Shown here in pieces: positions 7,600 to 14,986 of a stretch of 64,000 nucleotides of DNA. The translations under genes were made by a program, and so were the position numbers. Position 1 is the first letter of the stretch. The number at the start of each line of letters is the position of its first letter. Source of the stretch: UMGS363 sp051881815 (lineage in GTDB: Bacteria > Bacillota > Clostridia > Oscillospirales > Ruminococcaceae); the NCBI GenBank assembly GCA_051881815.1, contig JBJEQP010000041.1, forward strand, positions 62,001 to 126,000, in the 5' to 3' direction. The notes under the pieces were generated by a model. That model searched no databases, was not told where the DNA came from, and saw only the letters and a list, made by a program, of their open reading frames with translations.

Positions 7600-8460
7600 A
7601 TGAACGATAAAAATACTGCACTCCGCAGAGCAAAGAGCGGAGCATTGAAAGCGGCAATATACGCATCGGCTGCAATAGTATGCGTTCTGGCTGCTGCGAT
7701 CGCTCTTGTAGTGCTTATAAAGGGACTGCCGAATATAACGATGCAGTTCCTGACCGAAAAGCCGAGCCTGCTGTCGGGAACGATCGGTATTCTTCCGAAC
7801 ATCCTCAACACGCTGTATATCATCTTTTTCACGATGATAATAGTTATCCCTCTCGGCATCGGCGCTGCGGTCTATCTTAACGAATATGCCAAAAACAAGA
7901 AGCTGACGGGACTTATCGGACTTGCGGCGGAAACGCTCTCGGGTATTCCTTCGATAATCTACGGTCTTGTCGGAATGCTTATATTTGTACAGTTCTGCGG
8001 CTTTGAAACAAGCCTTATCGCAGGCTCCATGACGCTTGTAATAATGACGCTCCCAACGATAATGAGAACAGCGGAGGAAAGCCTTAAAGCCGTTCCGCAG
8101 AGCTACCGTGAGGGTGCGCTCGCACTCGGCTCGGGAAAGTGGAGAATGCTCCGCACGGTCGTACTTCCGAGCGCTGTTGACGGAATCATCACAGGTGTTA
8201 TCCTTGCAGTCGGCAGAATAACGGGCGAATCCGCTGCGCTGTTCTTTACAGCAGGAATGGCAAACGAGATCTACGGCTTTGCGCAGGCTGCATCAAGCGG
8301 AAACGCAGGCTCAACGCTCACCGTTTCTCTTTATATGTATGCAAAGGAGCGAGGAGAGTTCGACACGGCTTTTGCTATTGCTGCGATACTTCTTATTATC
8401 ACTCTTCTGCTCAATTTCGGAGCAAAGTGTGCGAAAAAACACTTGGCAGAACGCTCATGA
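7600..8460 (+). CDS. pstA: Phosphate ABC transporter permease PstA
   Basis: A 286-residue membrane permease, partner of PstC. It shows Gly-Ile-Pro-Ser-Ile-Ile-Tyr-Gly-Leu-Val-Gly, an EAA loop (Glu-Gly-Ala-Leu-Ala-Leu-Gly-Ser-Gly-Lys) and a final helix rich in Leu/Ile. Length and helix pattern are normal for the family. It begins immediately after the pstC stop, consistent with translational coupling, and pstB follows after 20 bases. Confidence 0.92.
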   Translation: MNDKNTALRRAKSGALKAAIYASAAIVCVLAAAIALVVLIKGLPNITMQFLTEKPSLLSGTIGILPNILNTLYIIFFTMIIVIPLGIGAAVYLNEYAKNKKLTGLIGLAAETLSGIPSIIYGLVGMLIFVQFCGFETSLIAGSMTLVIMTLPTIMRTAEESLKAVPQSYREGALALGSGKWRMLRTVVLPSAVDGIITGVILAVGRITGESAALFFTAGMANEIYGFAQAASSGNAGSTLTVSLYMYAKERGEFDTAFAIAAILLIITLLLNFGAKCAKKHLAERS

Positions 8461-8480
8461 ACATGATCTGAGGTATAAAA

Positions 8481-9239
8481 ATGTCTAACGAAACTATTAT
8501 TACGGCTGAAAACTTAAATCTTTGGTACGGAAACAACCATGCTCTCAAAAATGTCAGCATCGATCTCCCCCGAAACAGGATAACCGCTCTTATAGGTCCC
8601 TCGGGCTGCGGAAAATCAACATTTCTCCGCTGTCTTAACCGAATGAACGACCTTGTTGACGGCTGCAGGATAGAGGGAAACCTTTCACTCGAGGATGAGG
8701 ATATTTACGGCGATATGGACGTAACAAAGCTTCGCAGGCGTGTCGGAATGGTGTTCCAGAAGCCTAATCCGTTCCCGATGAGCATTTACGATAACGTTGC
8801 ATACGGTCCGAGGATACACGGCATACGCTCAAAGGCAAAGCTTGACGAGATAGTTGAAAAATCGCTTCGGGGTGCTGCTATCTGGGACGAATGCAAGGAC
8901 AGACTGAAGAAATCCGCTCTCGGAATGAGCGGCGGTCAGCAGCAGAGGCTCTGTATCGCAAGAGCCATCGCAGTTGAGCCGGAGGTCCTGCTTATGGACG
9001 AGCCGACATCTGCGCTTGACCCTATCTCAACGCTTAAAATAGAGGAGCTTGCGCTGGAGCTCCGCGAAAAATACACCATTGTAACGGTCACTCACAATAT
9101 GCAGCAGGCTGCAAGGATCGCCGACAAGACAGCTTTCTTCCTTCTCGGCGAAGCTGTTGAATACGGCGATACCAAAACTATCTTTGATTCGCCGAACGAC
9201 GAGCGCACAGCGAATTATATCGGCGGACGCTTCGGTTGA
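8481..9239 (+). CDS. pstB: Phosphate ABC transporter ATPase PstB
   Basis: A 252-residue ABC ATPase with Walker A Gly-Pro-Ser-Gly-Cys-Gly-Lys-Ser-Thr, a Q-loop (Val-Phe-Gln-Lys-Pro-Asn-Pro-Phe-Pro), signature Met-Ser-Gly-Gly-Gln-Gln-Gln-Arg, Walker B Leu-Leu-Met-Asp-Glu-Pro-Thr and the switch His in Val-Thr-His-Asn-Met. The PNPFPMS segment after the Q-loop is typical of PstB. It powers phosphate uptake. In most relatives phoU follows; here a 120-base gap leads directly to the response regulator gene. Confidence 0.94.
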   Translation: MSNETIITAENLNLWYGNNHALKNVSIDLPRNRITALIGPSGCGKSTFLRCLNRMNDLVDGCRIEGNLSLEDEDIYGDMDVTKLRRRVGMVFQKPNPFPMSIYDNVAYGPRIHGIRSKAKLDEIVEKSLRGAAIWDECKDRLKKSALGMSGGQQQRLCIARAIAVEPEVLLMDEPTSALDPISTLKIEELALELREKYTIVTVTHNMQQAARIADKTAFFLLGEAVEYGDTKTIFDSPNDERTANYIGGRFG

Positions 9240-9256
9240 TTCATCTGCACAGCTGC

Positions 9257-9285
9257 TTGATTTATTCCGTTTAATGTGGTAAAAT
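9257..9285 (+). promoter_or_regulatory. Putative promoter of phoB-phoR
   Basis: TTGATT and TAAAAT separated by 17 bases in the pstB-phoB gap, suggesting that the regulators can be transcribed independently of the transporter. Confidence 0.55.
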
Positions 9286-9359
9286 TAAGTAAATATTATA
9301 GAAAACGCTGGTCAATTCGCTTTGATCGGCTTTTTCCTGATTTTCGGGGAGGAAAATAA

Positions 9360-10043
9360 ATGATATATCTGCTTGAAGACGATGACAATATCCGCAAGCT
9401 TGTATGCTATGCGCTGACAAAGGACGGATATGAAACAAAGGGCTTTGCTGTTCCGAGTGAATTCTGGACGGAATTCAGGATAGCCGAGCCGCAGCTGCTT
9501 ATACTTGATATCATGCTTCCCGAAGAGGACGGACTTACTGTTCTGAAAAAGCTCCGTGACGGCGGCAGCAGCGTTCCCGTAATAATGCTCACCGCAAAGA
9601 GCAGCGAGTTCGACAAGGTGACGGGACTTGACAGCGGCGCCGACGATTATCTTGCAAAGCCGTTCGGAATGACCGAGCTTTCCGCAAGAGTCCGTGCGCT
9701 TTTAAGGCGTTCATCAAAGGGAACTGCCGAGGAGAAGCCTGTTCTCAAGACCGGCGGAATAGTCCTTGATGACAGCAAACACATCGTTCGTTCGGACGGC
9801 GAGGAGATAACGCTCTCCTTCAAGGAATACAGCCTGCTTGCGGCGCTTATGAAGGCGAACGGCAGAGTTGTTTCCCGTGATAAGCTGCTGACGGATATCT
9901 GGGGCGAATTTTATGAGGATTCGAGAACACTCGATGTTCATATCAGAAAGCTCCGTGTAAAGCTCGGCGAAAACGGCGCACTGATAAAGACTGTAAAAAA
10001 TGTCGGCTACCGCATAGGAGGAGAAAATACGCAGGATGACTAA
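9360..10043 (+). CDS. phoB: OmpR/PhoB-family response regulator
   Basis: A 227-residue two-domain regulator. The receiver has the acidic pocket Glu-Asp-Asp-Asp near residue 5, phospho-acceptor Asp in Leu-Asp-Ile-Met-Leu-Pro, Thr in Met-Leu-Thr-Ala-Lys and Lys in Ala-Lys-Pro-Phe. The C-terminal winged helix ends with the normal Thr-Leu-Asp-Val-His-Ile-Arg-Lys-Leu-Arg-Lys-type recognition helix and wing. GGGGAGG precedes the start. Its position between pstB and a PAS-containing kinase makes it the likely phosphate regulator; the PhoB/PhoP assignment is by context, not by direct proof. Confidence 0.88.
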   Translation: MIYLLEDDDNIRKLVCYALTKDGYETKGFAVPSEFWTEFRIAEPQLLILDIMLPEEDGLTVLKKLRDGGSSVPVIMLTAKSSEFDKVTGLDSGADDYLAKPFGMTELSARVRALLRRSSKGTAEEKPVLKTGGIVLDDSKHIVRSDGEEITLSFKEYSLLAALMKANGRVVSRDKLLTDIWGEFYEDSRTLDVHIRKLRVKLGENGALIKTVKNVGYRIGGENTQDD

Positions 10044-11685
10044 AAAGATCTTCTTAAACGAGCTGCTGGCGTCGTGCATGGTGCTTGTGCTTGTTATAGG
10101 ACTTATATTCGGTATTCTTACCGATGTTTTTGAACATGGGCTGACGGAAGAGCTTTCCGCCGAAGCACGGCAGGTAGCTTCTGTTGCAGAGGTTTACGGC
10201 GAAGAATGCCTTGATGTTTTCAATATGCAGGACAGGCGTCTGACCTTCGTTGCAAAGGACGGAAGCGTTATCTATGATACAAAAGCGGACACTGCTTCGA
10301 TGGAGAATCACTCCGACCGTGAAGAGATCAGAGAAGCAAAAGAAAACGGCGAGGGCAGCTCCGTAAGGCAGTCCGATACCTTCATGACGAAGACGATTTA
10401 TTATGCGGTCAGGCTCACAGACGGCAGCGTTATCCGTATTGCGGCAGATCAGAACGTCATTGCCGCCACGATGAAAGCGCTTGTTATGCCTGCTGTTATC
10501 GTGTTTTTTGCGGCACTGCTTTTATCGGGGATACTGTCCTTCATCGTTTCAAAAAGCATACTCAAGCCGATAAACGGGATAGACACGGAGAATCCGTCAA
10601 AGGCGCCTTATCCCGAGCTTGAACCGCTGACGGACAAGCTTTCCGCACAGCATGAAACGATAAAAAAACAGCTCCGCGACGCACAGCGCAGCAAGGAGGA
10701 ATTCCGCCTTATAACCGAGAATATGAGCGAGGGCTTCGTTGTTACCGATATAAACACGAGCGTTCTCACCTACAATACGGCGGCTTCAAGGATACTCGGC
10801 ATTGAAAAGGACGCAGGAAGCATTCTGGCTGAATTCTGCGATGTTGCGGAAAAAGCCGTAAAGGGTGCCCCTGCCGAAGCCGAGCTCCAAATAGGCGAAA
10901 GGATATACAGGCTTATCGCAAATCCCGTTTTTGACGAGGAAAAGATCATCGGCGCAGTTATCGTTATCCTTGATGTTACCGAGCGCTGCGAGCGTGAACG
11001 GTTGAGAAGAGAGTTCACCTCCAATGTTTCGCACGAGCTCAAAACTCCGCTTACGTCGATCTCGGGCTTTGCAGAGCTTATGATGAGCGGAGGAACGCCC
11101 GATGAAACGGTGGTGGATTTCTCCAAGTCGATATATGACGAGGCACAGCGGCTTATAACACTTGTCAACGATATCATAAAGATATCAAGACTTGATGACG
11201 GCAGCGTTGAATACGACAGAGAAAGCATCGACCTTTACGAGCTTTCGGAGGAAACCGCAAAACGCATCAAGCCGCTTTCCGACAAGGCAGGATTAAAAGT
11301 AACTGTCAGCGGCGAACACGCTTGTGTGTTCGGCGTAAGAAAGATACTTGACGAGCTTATCTTCAACCTTTGCGACAATGCGGTAAAGTACAACCGCCCG
11401 AACGGAACTGTCGAAATAAACATCACAAAGGTAAACGGCAGAACGGAGCTCTGTGTAAAGGACAGCGGCTGCGGAATACCGATATCGGCGCAGGACAGAG
11501 TTTTTGAACGCTTTTACCGTGTCGATTCGAGCCGTTCAAAGGCACTCGGCGGAACGGGTCTTGGGCTTTCTATTGTCAAGCACGGAGCAATCTACCACGG
11601 TGCGGAAATAAAGCTTGAAAGCGAAGAAAATGTCGGCACTGCGATAACCGTTAGCTTTCCCGAACAGACTAATGCCAATGCGTAA
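10036..11685 (+). CDS. phoR: PhoR-type sensor histidine kinase
   Basis: A 549-residue membrane kinase with helices at about 8-30 and 148-172 around an extracytoplasmic domain of about 120 residues, then a linker, a PAS domain (about 220-315), the H-box Val-Ser-His-Glu-Leu-Lys-Thr-Pro with His333, and a HATPase with N, G1 (Asp-Ser-Gly-Cys-Gly-Ile) and G2 (Gly-Thr-Gly-Leu-Gly-Leu) boxes. It should phosphorylate the regulator encoded just before it; the two genes overlap by eight bases. The last residues and the stop (Asn-Ala-Asn-Ala then TAA) lie inside a run of AATGCGTAAT-like repeats, so a repeat probably replaced the original 3' end. Confidence 0.88.
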   Translation: MTKKIFLNELLASCMVLVLVIGLIFGILTDVFEHGLTEELSAEARQVASVAEVYGEECLDVFNMQDRRLTFVAKDGSVIYDTKADTASMENHSDREEIREAKENGEGSSVRQSDTFMTKTIYYAVRLTDGSVIRIAADQNVIAATMKALVMPAVIVFFAALLLSGILSFIVSKSILKPINGIDTENPSKAPYPELEPLTDKLSAQHETIKKQLRDAQRSKEEFRLITENMSEGFVVTDINTSVLTYNTAASRILGIEKDAGSILAEFCDVAEKAVKGAPAEAELQIGERIYRLIANPVFDEEKIIGAVIVILDVTERCERERLRREFTSNVSHELKTPLTSISGFAELMMSGGTPDETVVDFSKSIYDEAQRLITLVNDIIKISRLDDGSVEYDRESIDLYELSEETAKRIKPLSDKAGLKVTVSGEHACVFGVRKILDELIFNLCDNAVKYNRPNGTVEINITKVNGRTELCVKDSGCGIPISAQDRVFERFYRVDSSRSKALGGTGLGLSIVKHGAIYHGAEIKLESEENVGTAITVSFPEQTNANA

Positions 11686-11709
11686 TTCGTAATGCGCAAT
11701 GCGTAATTG
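11671..11709. repeat. GCGTAAT heptamer array overlapping the phoR 3' end
   Basis: Imperfect tandem AATGC(G/C)(T/C)AAT and GTAATTC units, the same motif that forms the ends of the elements at 26220 and 31939. Only one array is present here; I see no inverted partner within 300 bases. The phoR stop codon is part of a unit. Confidence 0.7.
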
Positions 11710-11725
11710 TATTTTGCGCATAAAC

Positions 11726-11778
11726 AAACAGACCTGTTTTTAGGAATTATTCCAATAAAATAGGTCTGTTTTTGTTTG
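11726..11778 (+). terminator. Terminator after phoR
   Basis: AAACAGACCT (11726-11735) pairs with AGGTCTGTTT (11762-11771), then TTTGTTT. The 26-base loop is long for a terminator but the stem is perfect. Confidence 0.65.
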
Positions 11779-11804
11779 ACATTGGAAAATAATTGTGTTA
11801 AAAT
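11776..11804 (+). promoter_or_regulatory. Promoter of the CARF-like gene
   Basis: TTGACA, 17-base spacer, TAAAAT. The predicted start is about 25 bases before the start codon, so the leader is short. Confidence 0.65.
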
Positions 11805-11836
11805 ATTTACAGAAATTAAAAAATTGGAGAACTTGA

Positions 11837-12418
11837 ATGAAAAGATTTATCTTTGCGCTTCCTTCCGAAAAGACAGAAAAGTATCTTTTCCATTTCGGGA
11901 ATAAGGAAACAGAAACGTCATACCCGATACTTTTGGCGATAAAGCAAACTGTTCAGTATGACGAGCTTATCAATATAACGCTGCTGATATCGGAGAATTC
12001 GCCCGTTACAAGCGGAAATTTTCTTGGATTGATGGTGGAGCTGAAAACGCTTGCAGGGAAGATCGGATTCAGATACGATCTTACGGAGATACGAATTGCA
12101 GGCGAGGAAAGCCCCGAAAAGCAGAATCGTGTTTTTGAAGCTCTTATCGAAAGCTTTGGCGACGGCGAGAGCATCTATGCGGACATAACCTTCGGTCACA
12201 AGGCGGTGCCGCTGATAATTTTTACAGCGTTGAGCTTCTGCTACAAGCTTCGCAAGGATACGGAGATATGCATGGTTTTTTATGCGGAAAGAAAAGGCGA
12301 AGCGGCTGTTTTGCATGATATTTCAAAGCTTTTTTATATGGAATCGGTCATCCACAGCGTTTCACAGTCTGTTCCCGATGACCCTTTGCCGATAATAAAA
12401 AGAATACTTAATATGTAA
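11837..12418 (+). CDS. CARF-like protein (TM1812/DxTHG type), solitary
   Basis: A 193-residue soluble protein. It starts with a beta strand (Arg-Phe-Ile-Phe-Ala-Leu-Pro), and about residues 93-150 match the CARF-domain core of TM1812/Csx1-type CRISPR accessory proteins: an amphipathic helix, then Tyr-Ala-Asp-Ile-Thr-Phe-Gly-His-Lys-Ala-Val-Pro, in which the family's Asp-x-Thr-His-Gly has His replaced by Phe, followed by a hydrophobic helix and a Val-Phe-Tyr-Ala strand. CARF domains bind cyclic oligoadenylates in type III CRISPR immunity. No HEPN or other effector domain is fused, and no cas gene or array is in the window. The stop codon is the first TAA of a palindromic element. The family call is by pattern recognition and is moderate. 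Confidence 0.55.
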   Translation: MKRFIFALPSEKTEKYLFHFGNKETETSYPILLAIKQTVQYDELINITLLISENSPVTSGNFLGLMVELKTLAGKIGFRYDLTEIRIAGEESPEKQNRVFEALIESFGDGESIYADITFGHKAVPLIIFTALSFCYKLRKDTEICMVFYAERKGEAAVLHDISKLFYMESVIHSVSQSVPDDPLPIIKRILNM

Positions 12419-12595
12419 TACTAATATCAAATCAACCTATAAACAAATCCTCGGATATAATAATCCAATTCTGCGTCAAGCTCCCTTGACAGGCGACAGC
12501 CTGCCTGTGGTCGCTCTCCAAGGTAAACAAGTTTACCTAATTGGAATTATTCTATCTGTCGGCTTTGTCTATAGAACGATTTGATATTAGTATAA
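12416..12595. repeat. TACTAAT palindromic element, copy B
   Basis: It begins TAATACTAATATCAAATC and ends GATTTGATATTAGTATAA. Inner arms CCTATAAACAAA and TTTGTCTATAG are again nearly complementary. The centre repeats the CTGCGTCAAGCTCCC and GACAGGCGACAGCCTGCCTG blocks of copy A, while the outer arms have a different sequence that still pairs. The first TAA is the stop codon of the CARF-like gene. Confidence 0.78.
12565..12593 (+). promoter_or_regulatory. Possible promoter in the right end of element B
   Basis: TTGTCT, 17 bases, TAGTAT, the -10 being part of the terminal repeat. It would start transcription about 10 bases before the AAACGGAGGGG ribosome binding site of the next gene. Copies A and C have the same arrangement. 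Confidence 0.4.
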
Positions 12596-12610
12596 AACGG
12601 AGGGGTAATT

Positions 12611-13477
12611 ATGTCAAACGAAGTTGTTTTTTCATCACAAACGATAGCCGCTTTCCTTACGGGCGGCATACTTGCATTGATCATACCGATAGCAGCGATA
12701 CTTATTTTTAAGCTTATAAACAAGGATGTAAAGCTGCGGTATGTTTTTGTCGGAGCGGTGACATTCGTTGTCTTTGCGCTTATACTTGAGCAGATAGTGC
12801 ATTACTTTATGCTGCCGACCATAAAGCAGAGCGGAGCTTTGGTATATACTCTGTACGGTGCTCTTTGCGCAGGAATTTTTGAGGAAACGGGACGCTTTGC
12901 CGCATACAAGCTTTTCTGCAAACAGGAAAATGACCCCCGTGCTTCGCTGATGTACGGTCTTGGTCACGGCGGAGTCGAGGCGATGATACTTCTCGGAATG
13001 ACGATGTTATCCTACGCAATGACAGCAGTAACGATCAATACTATGGGAGCAGAAGCGGTATTCGCTACGGTTCCTGCCGAACAGCGTGAGATTGCCGAAG
13101 CACAGCTCGGAGCGCTTATGCAGTATAATATGTCGGGGGCACTTTTGGGCGTTGCCGAAAGAATTCTTGCAATGACTCTCCATGTTTCGATGTCCGTTGT
13201 GGTATTTGCGGCAATAAAAATGAAAGGAAAGCTTTGGCTTTATCCTGCTGCGATAGCGCTTCATGCGCTGTTTGATGTTCCTGCCGCACTTTACCAGACG
13301 GGAACGATAACAAGCCTTGGCATAGTTGAATTGCTGCTCCTTGCAGAGGACATTGTGATGGTTCTCATAGCGGCAAAGGTATATAAGGCAATGAAAAAGG
13401 AGCTTTCCGAAGCACAGGTTCAGCTTGATGAAGGTACAGAAGCTGTTCCTTCCGAAAATGAATTAATTGAGCAATAA
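12611..13477 (+). CDS. YhfC-family intramembrane metalloprotease
   Basis: A 288-residue protein with about seven to eight membrane segments. The catalytic-type motifs of the YhfC family (related in plan to CAAX/ABI proteases) are visible: Phe-Glu-Glu-Thr-Gly-Arg near residue 95, Gly-Leu-Gly-His-Gly-Gly-Val-Glu-Ala near 117, a His in Leu-His-Val-Ser-Met near 195, and Ala-Leu-His-Ala-Leu-Phe-Asp near 217. These would position a metal within the membrane. The C-terminal 30 residues are hydrophilic and acidic. A strong GGAGGGG precedes the start. Substrate unknown. It is separated from the CARF-like gene by element B and is terminated by a strong hairpin. Confidence 0.82.
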   Translation: MSNEVVFSSQTIAAFLTGGILALIIPIAAILIFKLINKDVKLRYVFVGAVTFVVFALILEQIVHYFMLPTIKQSGALVYTLYGALCAGIFEETGRFAAYKLFCKQENDPRASLMYGLGHGGVEAMILLGMTMLSYAMTAVTINTMGAEAVFATVPAEQREIAEAQLGALMQYNMSGALLGVAERILAMTLHVSMSVVVFAAIKMKGKLWLYPAAIALHALFDVPAALYQTGTITSLGIVELLLLAEDIVMVLIAAKVYKAMKKELSEAQVQLDEGTEAVPSENELIEQ

Positions 13478-13480
13478 AGA

Positions 13481-13526
13481 AATCGGCGGCATCGAATGAA
13501 GTGATTCGGTGCCGCCGATTTTTTTG
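13481..13526. terminator. Bidirectional terminator, yhfC-like / REC-GGDEF
   Basis: A stem of about 17 bp, AATCGGCGGCATCGAAT with ATTCGGTGCCGCCGATT (one mismatch), followed by TTTTT. It lies between convergent genes. Confidence 0.88.
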
Positions 13527-13534
13527 TGAATTTT

Positions 13535-14893
13535 TTATTCCATTTGTGCAATGCCGTATTCAAAGGTCACTTTTTTGCCCGTATAAAGCTTATTGAAGCA
13601 GTTTATGATACGCTCTGCGACCATTGCACCGTTCTCGGCATTCGCATCCATGAGGATAACGATGAGCTGTTTGCTTGAATAGCGTGTTGAGATGTCAACA
13701 CGGCGGAGCGAAGTATAGATAGCCTGTTCCATCATTTCAAGCGCTGTTTCCGTTTCGTTAGGATCAACTATCTCGTTGCCCGGTGTAGTAAGGGTGAAAA
13801 GAACTGTCTGTACATCCCTTCCGCTTCGTTCAACAAAGCGGCGGACAAAGTTGTATACATGGTGGAAGCTGTCAAGCTCAAGCTGATATGCCCCTCTGCC
13901 CGAATCTGCACGGGACATGACCTCACGCAGATATTTCAGGTCAACAAGGTTTCCTGCACGGCTGTTTTCGCTCGCCTTCTGTTCGCTGAAGAAGTGGTAG
14001 GAGTTCTTTCCGTTCTGCTTTACATAGTAAAGAGCCTTGTCAGCGGCATTGTAAGCTGTATTAAAATCGCCGCCGTCGTTCGGTATCTGTGCGATGCCGA
14101 TTGAAACGGAGGAGTTGGTCTCAAACTTTTTCTGCTCAATTTTATAGCAAAGGTCGGAGATGATGTCGCCTGCAAGGTTGCCTATTTCCGACTTTGAGAG
14201 CTTTCCGTTCACGAACATTACAAATTCATCGCCGCCGATACGGCAGAGGACATCGTCGTCTTTGGAAAATTTTCTCATAGTTTCAGCGAACATTTTAAGA
14301 GTATTGTCGCCTTCGATATGTCCGTAATTGTCGTTTATGGCTTTGAAGTTGTCCATATCTATCATAAACAGAGCGCCGCAGCCGCCTTTTTCGAGGATCT
14401 CGTTTACGGCACCCTCGGTGTACGCTCTGTTCCACAGACCCGTAAGAGCGTCCTGCTGCGACTTGCTCTTGATGTCGGTGACTTCCTTTATCTTCTGTTC
14501 AAGCTTATCCGCAAGCTGGCGGCGCATATCCTCAAGTTCAAGTATGCGGCTTATGCGTGAACGCATTACGGAAGCGGCAAACGGCTTTGTGATAAAGTCG
14601 AGCGCACCTTCTTCAAGACAGCGGTTCTCGGTATCGGCGTCATCGTCAGCGGTGAGGAATATTATCGGTATTCCCGAGCAGCTGCTGTTTTCGTGTATCC
14701 TTTTCATTACCTCAAAGCCGTCCATTTCGGGCATATTGATATCGAGCAGGATAAGGTCGCAGGTGTTGTTTTCAAGGAATTTGAGTGCCTGCGCACCCAT
14801 TGTGACTGCTGTGATCTTGTATGTATCGCAGAGAACAGCCTTTGCAGCTGCAAGATTGGCTTTGTTATCGTCAACTATAAGGATATGTTTCAT
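13535..14893 (-). CDS. Response regulator with GGDEF domain and a second degenerate GGDEF-like domain
   Basis: A 452-residue protein. The receiver (about 1-120) has Val-Asp-Asp-Asn, the phospho-Asp in Leu-Leu-Asp-Ile-Asn-Met-Pro, Phe-Leu-Thr-Ala and Thr-Lys-Pro-Phe. A diguanylate cyclase domain (about 145-310) has Asp-Ala-Leu-Thr-Gly-Leu-Trp-Asn-Arg, Met-Ile-Asp-Met-Asp-Asn-Phe-Lys and an intact Gly-Gly-Asp-Glu-Phe; the inhibitory site reads Lys-x-x-Asp, not Arg-x-x-Asp. The C-terminal 130 residues show a GGDEF-like strand/helix order with Ser-Ser-Lys-Gln-Leu at the signature position. It probably makes c-di-GMP when phosphorylated, plausibly by the hybrid kinase two genes upstream. AAAGGAG precedes the ATG. 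Confidence 0.88.
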   Translation of the reverse strand: MKHILIVDDNKANLAAAKAVLCDTYKITAVTMGAQALKFLENNTCDLILLDINMPEMDGFEVMKRIHENSSCSGIPIIFLTADDDADTENRCLEEGALDFITKPFAASVMRSRISRILELEDMRRQLADKLEQKIKEVTDIKSKSQQDALTGLWNRAYTEGAVNEILEKGGCGALFMIDMDNFKAINDNYGHIEGDNTLKMFAETMRKFSKDDDVLCRIGGDEFVMFVNGKLSKSEIGNLAGDIISDLCYKIEQKKFETNSSVSIGIAQIPNDGGDFNTAYNAADKALYYVKQNGKNSYHFFSEQKASENSRAGNLVDLKYLREVMSRADSGRGAYQLELDSFHHVYNFVRRFVERSGRDVQTVLFTLTTPGNEIVDPNETETALEMMEQAIYTSLRRVDISTRYSSKQLIVILMDANAENGAMVAERIINCFNKLYTGKKVTFEYGIAQME

Positions 14894-14986
14894 AAAATTT
14901 TCTCCTTTTAAAGAAGGCTTGATTAGGGTAGTATCGGTCAGTGATTTGTCATATCGCAGCTAACCTGCGAAACGGACGCTGTATGA

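Noticed and set aside
11837..12418. CARF-like gene as evidence of a nearby CRISPR-Cas locus
   Set aside because: No cas gene or repeat-spacer array is found anywhere in the window.
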